From the NCBI RefSeq assembly GCF_025452095.1, contig NZ_CP104877.1, positions 3,472,001 to 3,536,000 on the forward strand: DNA of 64,000 nucleotides, read 5' to 3'. Under the pieces are notes generated by a model, which worked only from the letters and a program-made list of their open reading frames with translations, was not told where the DNA came from and made no database searches. This DNA is from Paenarthrobacter sp. JL.01a. GTDB lineage: Bacteria; Actinomycetota; Actinomycetes; Actinomycetales; Micrococcaceae. Positions 31,768-40,294 of this stretch are shown in pieces. The translations under genes were made by a program, and so were the position numbers. Within the stretch, counting starts at the first letter, position 1; each line of letters starts with the position of its first letter.

Positions 31768-33081
31768 CTAGCTGATGGCGGACTTCATCTCGTCCACAGC
31801 CTTCTTTCCTGCTTCCTCCGCGGAAAGCCTGTTGAACATGACCTCCGAGGTGTAGCGCTTGATGATTTCCTGGATGGCACCCGCACCCTTCGGCGGGGCG
31901 GCAGGCGCCTCGCCAAGTTCGTCCTTGATGGCGCTGATGAAGTCGACCACCTTGACATCCGCCTTTGCCAGCTTGGGTGCGATCGCGTCACGGACGTCGG
32001 AGTTCGGATAGACGCCGCGGTCCGCCAGCAGAATCTCGCCGGCCTTGACGTTGTTCGTCAGGAAGTCGATGAACTTGGCGGTTTCTTCCGGGTGCTTGGT
32101 CCGCGATGAAGCCGACCAGAACTGCGAGGCCTTGTACCAAAGCCCGGCGTCATCGGCCTTGCCTGTCTTGGACGGGAAACGAAGGATCTGCAGCTCTCCA
32201 CCGGCGGCCTTCTCCAGGGCGGGAAGCTGGTTGGACCACCAGAATGCCATGCCGTTCTTGCCTGTTGCCAGGCCGCTTTGATCCAGCGGCGCAGCTTCTG
32301 CTTCAACGATCTCCGACGCCGTCGGGACGGCCTTCTTGTCGCTCATGTCCTTCAGGAATTCCCAATAGCCCTTGATGTCGGAGGGCTCGAAACCGAGCTT
32401 GCCGTCCTGAGTGTAAAGAGATTTGCCGTTCTGCCGCAGCCAGACGCCAAGGGAAGCCTCATCCGTGCCATAGGCCGCCGCACCATAGGTGCCCTTGGGT
32501 GACTTGGCCGTTACTTCCGCGGCGATGCGCTCGAAGTCGTCCCAGGTCCAGGTCTTGTCATCCGGGAGCGGGACGCCGGCGGCCTGGAACACTGCCGGGT
32601 TGGCCAGGATGGTGGCGGCGTTGATGCCTGCCGCGATGCCGGTCAGGCCCTTTTCGCCCTTCCCTGCATTCAGCGCCGCCTCATCCAGCTTGGACGTATC
32701 GATGTTGTACTTGGAGAGGTCAAGCAAGGCGCCGCGGGTTGAGTATTCGGTGATGTACTTCTCGTCCATCTGGATGATGTCCGGGGCGTCGTTGGCAGCC
32801 ACCTGCGTTGCCAACTTGTCCCAGTACCCCGACCAGTCCCCAAACTCGGCTTTGATCTTGATGTTGGGATTTTCGGCTTCGAACGCCTTGATGGCTTCCT
32901 GCGTCAGCTGGGCCCGCTTGTCGCCGCCCCACCAGGAGAAACGGAGCTCGACCTTGCCGTCGGCACTCTTGGCTTCTGAACCTCCGCCGCAAGCGCTGAG
33001 CGCAAGGACCGCTGCGGCCGTGGCGGCGATCAAAGCTGAGGCACGGAGCCTGCGCTTGGCGCGCTTGGCCTTGGCGACCAT
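31768..33081 (-). CDS. Sugar ABC transporter substrate-binding lipoprotein
   Basis: 437-residue solute-binding protein of the carbohydrate-uptake CUT1 type. Lipoprotein signal with lipobox LSAC (C31); mature start GGGSEAKSADG. Family features: VELRFSWWGGDKRAQLTQEA, DIIQMDEKYI, and a long C-terminal helical lobe. Start ATG 33081 is fixed by a perfect GGAGGT 3-4 nt upstream. Lies downstream of the two permease genes; the ATPase is not encoded here and is probably a shared MsmK/UgpC-type one. Ligand unknown, likely a uronate-containing oligosaccharide from context. Confidence 0.92.
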   Translation of the reverse strand: MVAKAKRAKRRLRASALIAATAAAVLALSACGGGSEAKSADGKVELRFSWWGGDKRAQLTQEAIKAFEAENPNIKIKAEFGDWSGYWDKLATQVAANDAPDIIQMDEKYITEYSTRGALLDLSKYNIDTSKLDEAALNAGKGEKGLTGIAAGINAATILANPAVFQAAGVPLPDDKTWTWDDFERIAAEVTAKSPKGTYGAAAYGTDEASLGVWLRQNGKSLYTQDGKLGFEPSDIKGYWEFLKDMSDKKAVPTASEIVEAEAAPLDQSGLATGKNGMAFWWSNQLPALEKAAGGELQILRFPSKTGKADDAGLWYKASQFWSASSRTKHPEETAKFIDFLTNNVKAGEILLADRGVYPNSDVRDAIAPKLAKADVKVVDFISAIKDELGEAPAAPPKGAGAIQEIIKRYTSEVMFNRLSAEEAGKKAVDEMKSAIS

Positions 33082-33186
33082 GGCACCTCCTGTGGATGGT
33101 GCTGCTTCGGGGGCGACTGCTTCACCCTCTGGATGTACGGGCACTGATATCTCCGATCTTCGTTGATCCTGATGCGATTGATGCGG

Positions 33187-33198
33187 GAAAGCGTTTTC
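33187..33198. promoter_or_regulatory. LacI-type operator GAAAGCGTTTTC, site 1
   Basis: Near-palindrome in the 266-bp gap before the substrate-binding protein gene. The same 12-mer occurs at 35465 and 44830, all at promoters of this island. Confidence 0.7.
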
Positions 33199-33211
33199 TT
33201 GAAATTATGGT

Positions 33212-33248
33212 ACAAGTCACATTCTTGTATTACAAGATACTGTCTTGT
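33212..33248. promoter_or_regulatory. Twin ACAAG-N7-CTTGT boxes
   Basis: Two 17-bp inverted repeats, 33212-33228 and 33232-33248, separated by ATT, so that the junction is itself a CTTGTAATACAAG palindrome. They lie 130-170 bp upstream of the substrate-binding protein start, adjacent to the LacI-type box and to a CATAAT-like -10. They are unlike the LacI box and suggest a second regulator. Confidence 0.5.
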
Positions 33249-33347
33249 TCCTTTTGGCAGAATTTCGACGGCGGCCAAACAGAAAGATGGCGACATCGCC
33301 GTAAGTGGCCGGGAGCCACCTCGCGGGGGCGCGCCAAGCCCGGGCGA

Positions 33348-34280
33348 CTACTTGATACCGGTTGTAGCGATGCCCTTGATAAGGAACCTCTGTCCGAAGA
33401 GGAAGACCAGGAAGACGGGCAACAGGGACACGATGGACATCGCGAAGAGCGAACCCCAGCTGGTGGCCGACTGCGAGTCGACGAACGCCCGCAGCGCAAC
33501 CGGCACGGTGAACATGTCCGGGTCCGTCAGGTAGATCAGGGCGCCGAAGAAGTCGTTCCAGGTCCAGATGAAAGTGAAGATGGTGGTGGTGGCGAGCGCC
33601 GGGACCATCAGCGGCAGGATGACCCTGAGGAAGATCCTGGGATGGCCTGCGCCGTCAATGCGGGCCGCCTCATCCAGGTCCTTGGGGATACCGCGGATGA
33701 ACTGGACCATGAGGAACACGAAGAACGCATCCGTAGCCAGCAGCTTGGGCACGATCAACGGCCAAAAGGTGTTCACCCAGCCGATCTGCGAGAACAGGAT
33801 GTACTGCGGAACGATCACTACGTGGAACGGCAGCATGATGGTCAGCAGCATGATGCCGAAGAACAGTTTCTTGCCAGTGAACTGCAGTCGAGCAAAGGCA
33901 TAGGCGGCCATGGAGCACGAGACCAGGTTGCCAACGATCGAACCCAAAACGACGATCGCCGAGTTGATCATGTAATGCCCGAACGGGTGGGTCAGGGCCG
34001 ACCAGCCATCCGTGTAGTTGCTCATTTCGAGATTGTTCAGCCACAGGCCGGGTTCCCGGAAAATGAGGTCGTTGGGCCGCAGGGAGGAGATCACCATCCA
34101 CAGCAAGGGGTAGATCATCACGCCGCCGACGATGATCAGGATGGCGTGCTTGATCAGGCCCTTGATACGGGCACTGCGGCTGAAAGCCAGGTTGCCGCGG
34201 GATTCACGACGGCGGGGATTCTTGCCTGATGTGGCTGCGGCATTGCCGCCGGCCGCGGGGAGAGTCTGGAGTTTAGTCAT
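33348..34280 (-). CDS. Sugar ABC transporter permease (CUT1, MalG-like)
   Basis: 310 residues with six membrane segments; the ATPase-contact EAA loop is DEAARIDGAGHPRIFLRVIL. Sits behind the MalF-like gene, whose stop it overlaps by 8 nt (ATGACTAA). The open frame extends further upstream but that part is a shadow of the other permease. Imports a carbohydrate together with the neighbouring permease and binding protein. Confidence 0.93.
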   Translation of the reverse strand: MTKLQTLPAAGGNAAATSGKNPRRRESRGNLAFSRSARIKGLIKHAILIIVGGVMIYPLLWMVISSLRPNDLIFREPGLWLNNLEMSNYTDGWSALTHPFGHYMINSAIVVLGSIVGNLVSCSMAAYAFARLQFTGKKLFFGIMLLTIMLPFHVVIVPQYILFSQIGWVNTFWPLIVPKLLATDAFFVFLMVQFIRGIPKDLDEAARIDGAGHPRIFLRVILPLMVPALATTTIFTFIWTWNDFFGALIYLTDPDMFTVPVALRAFVDSQSATSWGSLFAMSIVSLLPVFLVFLFGQRFLIKGIATTGIK

Positions 34281-35217
34281 CGTAGAACACCCAATACTTT
34301 GAAGCGATGAAGTTGATGGCAGTGAAGACACCGATGATGACCAGCAGGAACCAGGCCATCGCCGAGGCGTAGCCCATATCAAACTGGCCGAAGCCCTTTT
34401 GGTAGAGGTACAGGGTGAAGAACATCGTGGAGTCGGACGGGCCGCCGTTGCCGCCGGAGACGATGAACGCCTGGGTGAACGACTGGAAGGATCCGATGAT
34501 CTGCAGCACCAGGTTGAAGAAAATGATGGGGCTCAGCATGGGCAGCGTGATGCGCCAGAACTGCTGGAGCGTGGTGGCACCGTCAACCTTGGCTGCCTCG
34601 TAGTACATGTTCGGGATCTGGCGCAGTCCGGCCAGGAAGATGATCATCGGGCTGCCGAAAGTCCACACGTGGAGCAGGATGATGGAGCCAAGGGCCGTGT
34701 TGGGATCCGAGATCCAGCCCGGCCCTTCGATCCCAATCATTGCCAGTACCTGGTTCACCAGGCCGGTGGTGCCGAAGATCTGCTTCCACAGGATGGCAAC
34801 GGCCACGGAACCGCCCAAAAGGGAGGGCAAGTAGAAGATGGAGCGGTAGAACGGCAACCCGCGCAGACCCTTGTCCAGGACCAGCGCAATCACCAAGGCC
34901 ACCGCCAGCTGGAGGGGAACGCCTACCAGCACATAGGTGAACGTGACCCGGAGCGAGTTGTGGAGCCGGGCGTCGCCGAACATCCGGACGAAGTTGTCCA
35001 GGCCCACCCATTCGGGCGGCTGCAGGAGGTTGTAGTCCGTGAAGGACAAGTACAAGGACATGAGCATGGGTCCCACAGTGATGACACCCAGGCCCAGCAA
35101 CCATGGAAGGAGGAAGACATACGCGGCTTTGTTGTCACGGCCGTTTGCCTTCTTCTCTTCCTTGGTCATGGGACCCTTGCGGCGGGTCATGGATGAGAGT
35201 TCGCCAATGGCGCTCAT
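34273..35217 (-). CDS. Sugar ABC transporter permease (CUT1, MalF-like)
   Basis: 314 residues with about six membrane segments; EAA loop YEAAKVDGATTLQQFWRITLP. First gene of the transporter operon (permease, permease, then binding protein across a 266-bp regulatory gap). GAGGGGGA precedes the ATG at 35217. The upstream region holds LacI-type boxes shared with the divergent oxidoreductase gene. Confidence 0.93.
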   Translation of the reverse strand: MSAIGELSSMTRRKGPMTKEEKKANGRDNKAAYVFLLPWLLGLGVITVGPMLMSLYLSFTDYNLLQPPEWVGLDNFVRMFGDARLHNSLRVTFTYVLVGVPLQLAVALVIALVLDKGLRGLPFYRSIFYLPSLLGGSVAVAILWKQIFGTTGLVNQVLAMIGIEGPGWISDPNTALGSIILLHVWTFGSPMIIFLAGLRQIPNMYYEAAKVDGATTLQQFWRITLPMLSPIIFFNLVLQIIGSFQSFTQAFIVSGGNGGPSDSTMFFTLYLYQKGFGQFDMGYASAMAWFLLVIIGVFTAINFIASKYWVFYDD

Positions 35218-35419
35218 TGCTTCCCCCTCGCCGTCCCGCGAGCGCCTTGCGGCGTCACCGCGTGTTCATATTCGGCCATGTGGTCTCCTTTGGTCATCGT
35301 GGCCATCCACGGAGTACGAGGTGTGGTTGGTGCTTGCCTGCGGGACGTCGCCGTTTCTCTGGCGCTACCCCTTCGAAGTGCCAGGATCCGGGTCCCGGTT
35401 TCAGCGGCTCCGTACCAAA

Positions 35420-35431
35420 GTAAACGTTTTC
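35420..35431. promoter_or_regulatory. LacI-type operator GTAAACGTTTTC, site 2a
   Basis: Variant of the island's operator, directly abutting the -35 of the rightward promoter. Confidence 0.6.
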
Positions 35432-35464
35432 TTGACCCATGTACAGCCTTTTGCTAATTTTTGA

Positions 35465-35476
35465 GAAAGCGTTTTC
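35465..35476. promoter_or_regulatory. LacI-type operator GAAAGCGTTTTC, site 2b
   Basis: Starts 5 bp after the -10 box, over the expected transcription start; identical to sites 1 and 3. With site 2a it brackets the promoter, a good arrangement for repression. Confidence 0.7.
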
Positions 35477-35543
35477 TGACGAAGCCGCCCAGACACACCC
35501 AGCCTCCCTTGACCTCCGTCCCGGACCCAGTTAGGACACTTTC

Positions 35544-37592
35544 ATGACGCAATCCCTGGCTGCGGTCCCGCCCAAGGACCCTGCGCGTTTGCCCCGCATA
35601 GCACTGGTGGGTATCCACGGCTTCGGCGAACGCCACTTGGAAAACCTGGAGAAACTGTCCGCCGCCGGAATCCTGGAACTGGTGGCAATAGCGGACCCGC
35701 AGCCACCTGCCCAGGGAACACTCGCGGCTGAAGTGGAGGTTTACGCTTCCCTGGACGAGCTCCTGGCGGCCGGGCCGGCACCGGATGTTGTCATCATCTC
35801 CACCCCAATCCAGACCCACGCTCCCTTGGCCCTCTCGGCCATCGCCGCAGGGGCCAACGTGTACCTTGAGAAACCGCCGGTGGCCTCGTTGGCCCAATAC
35901 CGGGAAGTCATGGAGGCAGCCGCCGAGGCCGGTTGTCTCGTCCAGGTTGGCTTCCAAAGCCTGGGTTCGGACGCGCTCCCGGCCATGGACGCCTTGGTGG
36001 CGGCCAAGGCCATCGGTGAAGTCCGGGGCATCAGCGCCACCGGCATGTGGCTGCGCGACAAGGCCTACTTCAAGCGCTCCCGCTGGGCGGGCAAGCGCAG
36101 CCTCGACGGAACGGATGTAGTGGACGGAGTGGCCACCAACGCTTTGGCGCATGCCGTTGCTACCGGACTCCGGCTGGCCGGCGCCCGAACCCTGGAAGAC
36201 GTTAAGTCCGTGGACACTGACCTTTACCGGGCCAACGACACCGAAAGCGATGACACCTCGGTTGTGAGGGTCCGGACGACACACGGCACGGTGCTCACCT
36301 GCGCCCTGACGCTCAGCGCCCCTGAGCAGTCCGCACCCGTGGTTACCGTGGACGGCACCCTGGGCCAGCTCACGCTCTATTACACGGAAGACCGCGTGGA
36401 GATCACCACCCCGCAAGGAACCAGGGAAGAGACGTTTGGCCGGACCGACCTTCTGGAGAATCTGCTCGCCGCCCGGTCCGAAAAAGATTTGCTCAGCCCC
36501 CTAAGCGGTTCCGGTGCCTACATATCGGTCTTGGAAGCTATCCGGACAGCCGACGCCCCACGCCCGATACCTCCCGGGTTCATTACGTGGGAAGGCCAAG
36601 GGGACCAGTCCCATGCGGTAGTGCAGGGCATCGGGTCCCTGATCCGCCGGGCCGCCTTGGGCCAAGCCACGTTCGCCGAACTTGGGGCACCATGGACGTC
36701 CAGCGGGACGCCTGAGCTCACTATCAACGGTGCCACGGTCGCCACTGTCCAGGACGGCACCCACATCCGGCCCACGTCATCGCCGCGGCCCTACCTCCAC
36801 CCCGTGCGTACCCTGGGCGGCACCGTGGTCACGGACCACGTGCCCGAAGACCATGTGTGGCATTTGGGGGCCGGTGTAGCCCTGCAGGATGTGGACGGGA
36901 TCAACTTCTGGGGCGGCCGGACCTACACCCGCGACGCCGGTATGTACCTTTGGCGCGAGGACCATGGCAGGATCGTCACGGACTCCGCAGAGCACGGTGA
37001 CGGGTTTCGGCGGGAGCAGTTGAGCTGGCTCGGACCCGACCATTTACCGATACTCCGCGAACAGCGCAAGTGGCGGTGGGCCGCCGTCGGGAATTCAGCC
37101 TGGCAGTTGACGCTCGACTTCACGCTGGAATCGGCCACGGGACGTACGGTGATGCTCGGCAGTCCGGGTTCCAACGGGCGGCCGCAAGGCGGCTACGGCG
37201 GCTTCTTCTGGCGGCTGCCCGCGGTTGCCGATGCCACCATCTGGACGCCGGAGGCACGCGGTGAGGACGCTGTCCACGGGAGCGTCGCGCCGTGGCTGGC
37301 CTGGTCAGGAACGTTCGACGCCGGTCCCGCCGGCGCTGCGCATCCCGCCAACGATCCCGGGCTGGGTCATCCCGCAACACTCGTGTTCCTCGCCTCACCA
37401 CAGGCACCGGACCCGTGGTTCGTGCGGCATGCGGGCTATCCCGGCGTCGGGCTTTCCCTGGCGTGGGACAGCCCCGTGGCCACTCAACCTGGCCGCCCGG
37501 CCCACCGGACAGTGCGAGTGCTCATCGCTGACGGGTTCCTTGCAACGAACGACATTGAACAGCTCATCACCACTTTGGGGGAACCGGCATGA
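35544..37592 (+). CDS. Gfo/Idh/MocA oxidoreductase fused to a DUF6807 (PmoA-like) domain
   Basis: 682 residues, two domains. Residues 15-370 are a Gfo/Idh/MocA dehydrogenase: IALVGIHGFGERHLENL (nucleotide site), VIISTPIQTHAPLA, and YLEKPP with the catalytic-type lysine. Residues 380-680 are a DUF6807 domain (SPRPYLHPVRTLGGTVVTDH, DHVWHLGAGVALQDVDGINF, GGYGGFFWR), of unknown activity. These are usually separate proteins; fusion suggests sequential action on one sugar derivative. First gene right of the LacI-controlled divergent promoter; overlaps the next gene by 4 nt. Confidence 0.85.
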   Translation: MTQSLAAVPPKDPARLPRIALVGIHGFGERHLENLEKLSAAGILELVAIADPQPPAQGTLAAEVEVYASLDELLAAGPAPDVVIISTPIQTHAPLALSAIAAGANVYLEKPPVASLAQYREVMEAAAEAGCLVQVGFQSLGSDALPAMDALVAAKAIGEVRGISATGMWLRDKAYFKRSRWAGKRSLDGTDVVDGVATNALAHAVATGLRLAGARTLEDVKSVDTDLYRANDTESDDTSVVRVRTTHGTVLTCALTLSAPEQSAPVVTVDGTLGQLTLYYTEDRVEITTPQGTREETFGRTDLLENLLAARSEKDLLSPLSGSGAYISVLEAIRTADAPRPIPPGFITWEGQGDQSHAVVQGIGSLIRRAALGQATFAELGAPWTSSGTPELTINGATVATVQDGTHIRPTSSPRPYLHPVRTLGGTVVTDHVPEDHVWHLGAGVALQDVDGINFWGGRTYTRDAGMYLWREDHGRIVTDSAEHGDGFRREQLSWLGPDHLPILREQRKWRWAAVGNSAWQLTLDFTLESATGRTVMLGSPGSNGRPQGGYGGFFWRLPAVADATIWTPEARGEDAVHGSVAPWLAWSGTFDAGPAGAAHPANDPGLGHPATLVFLASPQAPDPWFVRHAGYPGVGLSLAWDSPVATQPGRPAHRTVRVLIADGFLATNDIEQLITTLGEPA

Positions 37593-38710
37593 CCACACCT
37601 ACTCAATCCACGCCGGCACACTCCGCACCGGCTCCCGCAAGCACAGCCGCAGGCAACGTCGCCGACCGTGCCGTGAAGCGCCGTCGTGTCCTGGATATCC
37701 TGGATACCGCCGGCCGCGACTCGCTCCTTCTGACCTCCAATACGGCCCTCACCTGGTATTTGGACGGCAGCCGGGTCCACATCAGCTTGGCCGGTGATCC
37801 CATCGCCGCGCTCCTGGTGGACCGGGCAGGCGATCATTTGGTGACGTTCAACAACGAGGCCGGACGGATCGCCGCCGAGGAGCTCCCGGAGGGAGTCAGC
37901 CTCGACACGGTTCCATGGAACGGCCAACTGCACGCCGCGGCGGCGAAGCTGGCGCTCGGCGGCGACCCCCTGGTGGAAGCCGCTGTCGCTACCGAGCTGC
38001 GGGCCGCCCGTCAACAGCTCTTGCCCGGCGAAGCATCGCGGTATGCCCGGCTTTCAGCTGACGTAGCGCGCGCCATGACGGACGTCCTCCAGGCGGTGAC
38101 GCCGCAAACGACCGAATTTCAACTGGTTTCGGAGCTGGCTGCCCGCATCGTGGCCATGGGCGCCGAGCCGCTCGTGCTGCTCTGCAATGGTGAGGCCCGC
38201 AGCAGCTACCGTCATCCGCTGGCCACGCACTCCCCCATCGGGCGTCGCGCGATGGCCGTTGTATGTGCCCGCCGCAACGGCTTGGTTGCCAACGTGACCC
38301 GCTGGGTGGCGTTCGACGCCGGCACCCCCGCGGAACTCGACGCCGAGGCACGCATCGCGACCGTTGAGGCCGACATTTTCCGGGCCACGGTTCCGGGTGT
38401 CCGGCTCAACCAGGTCTTCAGCGAAATCCAGGAGGCCTACTCCCGGCACGGCTTCGGCCAGGACCAGTGGAAGCTTCATCACCAGGGCGGACCGGCCGGT
38501 TATGCCGGCCGCGACCCCCGGGTCACGGCCGAGGTCACGGACACGATCGTGCTGAACCAGCCCTTTACGTGGAACCCCTCGGGACCCGGTGTGAAGATCG
38601 AGGACACCGTGTTGCTCACGGAATCCGGTGTGCGTGTCCTGACCGTGGACGAACGCTGGCCGACCACGGAAGTGGACGGCCGCCGTCGTCCATTGACGCT
38701 TCGCCCCTGA
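37589..38710 (+). CDS. M24-fold protein without the metal ligands
   Basis: 373 residues with the creatinase N-domain and pita-bread fold of M24 peptidases. The usual metal ligands are changed: the Asp-x(n)-Asp segment reads AVVCARRNGLVANVTR, where Cys and Asn stand in place of the two Asp; the EPG glutamate is WNPSGPG; only the last Glu (VKIEDTVLLTESG) remains. So it is probably not a metallopeptidase; creatinase-like hydrolysis without metal is one option. Translationally coupled (ATGA) to the Gfo/Idh-DUF6807 gene. Confidence 0.8.
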   Translation: MTTPTQSTPAHSAPAPASTAAGNVADRAVKRRRVLDILDTAGRDSLLLTSNTALTWYLDGSRVHISLAGDPIAALLVDRAGDHLVTFNNEAGRIAAEELPEGVSLDTVPWNGQLHAAAAKLALGGDPLVEAAVATELRAARQQLLPGEASRYARLSADVARAMTDVLQAVTPQTTEFQLVSELAARIVAMGAEPLVLLCNGEARSSYRHPLATHSPIGRRAMAVVCARRNGLVANVTRWVAFDAGTPAELDAEARIATVEADIFRATVPGVRLNQVFSEIQEAYSRHGFGQDQWKLHHQGGPAGYAGRDPRVTAEVTDTIVLNQPFTWNPSGPGVKIEDTVLLTESGVRVLTVDERWPTTEVDGRRRPLTLRP

Positions 38711-38711
38711 C

Positions 38712-38779
38712 GGGGCCACCACGCACGAAAGGGGCGGGTCACCATTACGGTGGCCCGCCCCTTTTGCCCGTGGTGGCCC
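38712..38779. terminator. Nested terminator hairpin
   Basis: Inner stem GGGGCGGG..ACC / GGT..CCCGCCCC (38731-38761) followed by TTTT, inside an outer stem GGGCCACCACG / CGTGGTGGCCC. Terminates the rightward operon; the family A palindrome begins at its right end. Confidence 0.8.
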
Positions 38780-38842
38780 AACTGGGGGACAGCAACTGTC
38801 GCAATGAGGGCTCAATGCGACGTTTGCTGTCCCCTGGTTGGG
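38777..38842. repeat. 66-bp intergenic palindrome, family A, copy 2
   Basis: Same 66-bp element as at 3565 and 48143: CCCAAC..GGGGACAGC..GTCGCAATGAG and its near-complement. It lies between convergent genes and abuts the aldehyde dehydrogenase stop codon. Confidence 0.85.
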
Positions 38843-40294
38843 TTAGCTGAGCGTCAGGACACCGTCCACGCGTCGCGGGATGCCCAGGGGGTTCGCATCG
38901 CGAAGGGCCGGGTGCAACACACTTTCAGGTGCATCCTGATAAGCCACGGGGCGCTGGAAGCGACGCACCGCAGTAGCGCCAACCGAGGTGAAGAGCGAAG
39001 TTGTGGCGGGGTACGGCCCGCCATGCTGCTGGGCCCAGTTCACGGCCACTCCGGTGGGCCAGCCATCGAACAGTACCCGCCCGGCCAGGCCACTGAGCTG
39101 CTCCACGAGTGACGAAACATCCTCATCCGGCTCTGCGTGGACAGTGCCCGTCAGGCTCCCAGGAACCTTCGCCAAGGCGGCAGACAATTCCTCCTGGTCG
39201 GCGTACTCGATGAGCAACGTCGTGGGGCCGAAGCATTCCTCCAGCAGCTCCTCCGGGCGTTCCAGGACGTTGGCCGCCGTCGTGGAGAAGACCACCGGCG
39301 CGGCGCCGTCCGAAAGGCTGTCCTGCTCCACCGAGCCACTGACGACGGCGACTCCCGGCTGGTCTGCCACGCTCCGCAGCCCGTCCGGGTAGGCTTCCGC
39401 GATGCGCTCCGTCAGCATGGCAGCGGTCGGCTTGTCCTTGCTCGCCTGGGCAAGCTGCGAGGCGAAGTCCGTCCCGGCGGGGATGAACACGAGCCCGGGC
39501 TTGGTGCAGAACTGGCCAGCGCCCATGGTGAAGGAGCCCGCCAGGCCCGCAGCAAGCTGTTGCCCGCGTTCGGCCAACGCTTCGGCCGTGATGACCACGG
39601 GATTCAGGCTGCCCAGCTCGCCGTAGAACGGAATGGGTTCAGGCCGTGAAGCCGCGAGATCGAACAGCGCCCTGCCACCGGGGATGGACCCGGTGAAGCC
39701 CACGGCCTTGATGGCCGGGTCCTGGACCAGCGCGGTCCCGGCCTCCCTGCCACTGACCAAAGCGAAAATACCGTCCGGAGCTCCGGCCTTGGACAAGGCT
39801 TCGGTGACGATCTCCGCCGTCCGCTCCGAGAGCCGCAAGTGTCCGGAGTGGGCTTTGACGATCACCGGGCACCCGACGGCGAGCGCGGAAGCGGTATCGC
39901 CCCCGGCAACGGAGAAAGCGAACGGGAAGTTCGACGCCGAGAACACCGCCACCGGGCCGATCGGACGCAGGATGCGGCGCAGGTCGGGCTTGGGCGGGGT
40001 GGTTGAGGGATCAGCGTGGTCGATGACCGCTTCAAGGTAGGAACCCTCGGTGATGACCTGGGCGAACAACCGGAGCTGGCCGCTGGTCCTTGCCACTTCA
40101 CCGGTCAGCCGCACAGTGCCAAGGCTCGTCTCGGAGTCGGCAATGGCGACAAGCTCTGTCACGTTCGCGTCCAACGCGTCGGCGACGGCGGTCAACCAGG
40201 CCGCGCGCTCGGCGTCGGAAGCTGCTGCGGTCACCTTCGCCGCTGCCGTGGCTGCTGCGGTGATGGCGGTCAGGTCAAGAGTTGCTGTACTCAC
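38843..40294 (-). CDS. Alpha-ketoglutaric semialdehyde dehydrogenase
   Basis: 483-residue NAD(P)-dependent aldehyde dehydrogenase. Oxidises 2,5-dioxopentanoate to 2-oxoglutarate, the last step of oxidative uronate/aldarate breakdown. FGELGSLNP-type Glu (FYGELGSLNPVV), catalytic Cys in GAGQFCTKPG, cofactor region VAVFSASNFPFAFS and SGHLRLSERT; these fit the KGSADH subfamily. I chose the GTG at 40294, with AAAGGAAA 5 nt upstream; it overlaps the enolase-superfamily gene by 20 nt. The longer frame to 40846 is a shadow of that gene. Confidence 0.88.
   Translation of the reverse strand: MSTATLDLTAITAAATAAAKVTAAASDAERAAWLTAVADALDANVTELVAIADSETSLGTVRLTGEVARTSGQLRLFAQVITEGSYLEAVIDHADPSTTPPKPDLRRILRPIGPVAVFSASNFPFAFSVAGGDTASALAVGCPVIVKAHSGHLRLSERTAEIVTEALSKAGAPDGIFALVSGREAGTALVQDPAIKAVGFTGSIPGGRALFDLAASRPEPIPFYGELGSLNPVVITAEALAERGQQLAAGLAGSFTMGAGQFCTKPGLVFIPAGTDFASQLAQASKDKPTAAMLTERIAEAYPDGLRSVADQPGVAVVSGSVEQDSLSDGAAPVVFSTTAANVLERPEELLEECFGPTTLLIEYADQEELSAALAKVPGSLTGTVHAEPDEDVSSLVEQLSGLAGRVLFDGWPTGVAVNWAQQHGGPYPATTSLFTSVGATAVRRFQRPVAYQDAPESVLHPALRDANPLGIPRRVDGVLTLS

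Larger units (their letters stand above)
35218..35543. promoter_or_regulatory. Divergent control region, ABC operon / Gfo-Idh fusion gene
   Basis: 326 bp without a gene. The right third contains a promoter for the rightward gene, TTGACC (35432-35437)-N17-TAATTT (35455-35460), bracketed by two LacI-type boxes. The left part up to 35400 shows nothing I recognise apart from the leader of the ABC operon. Confidence 0.7.
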
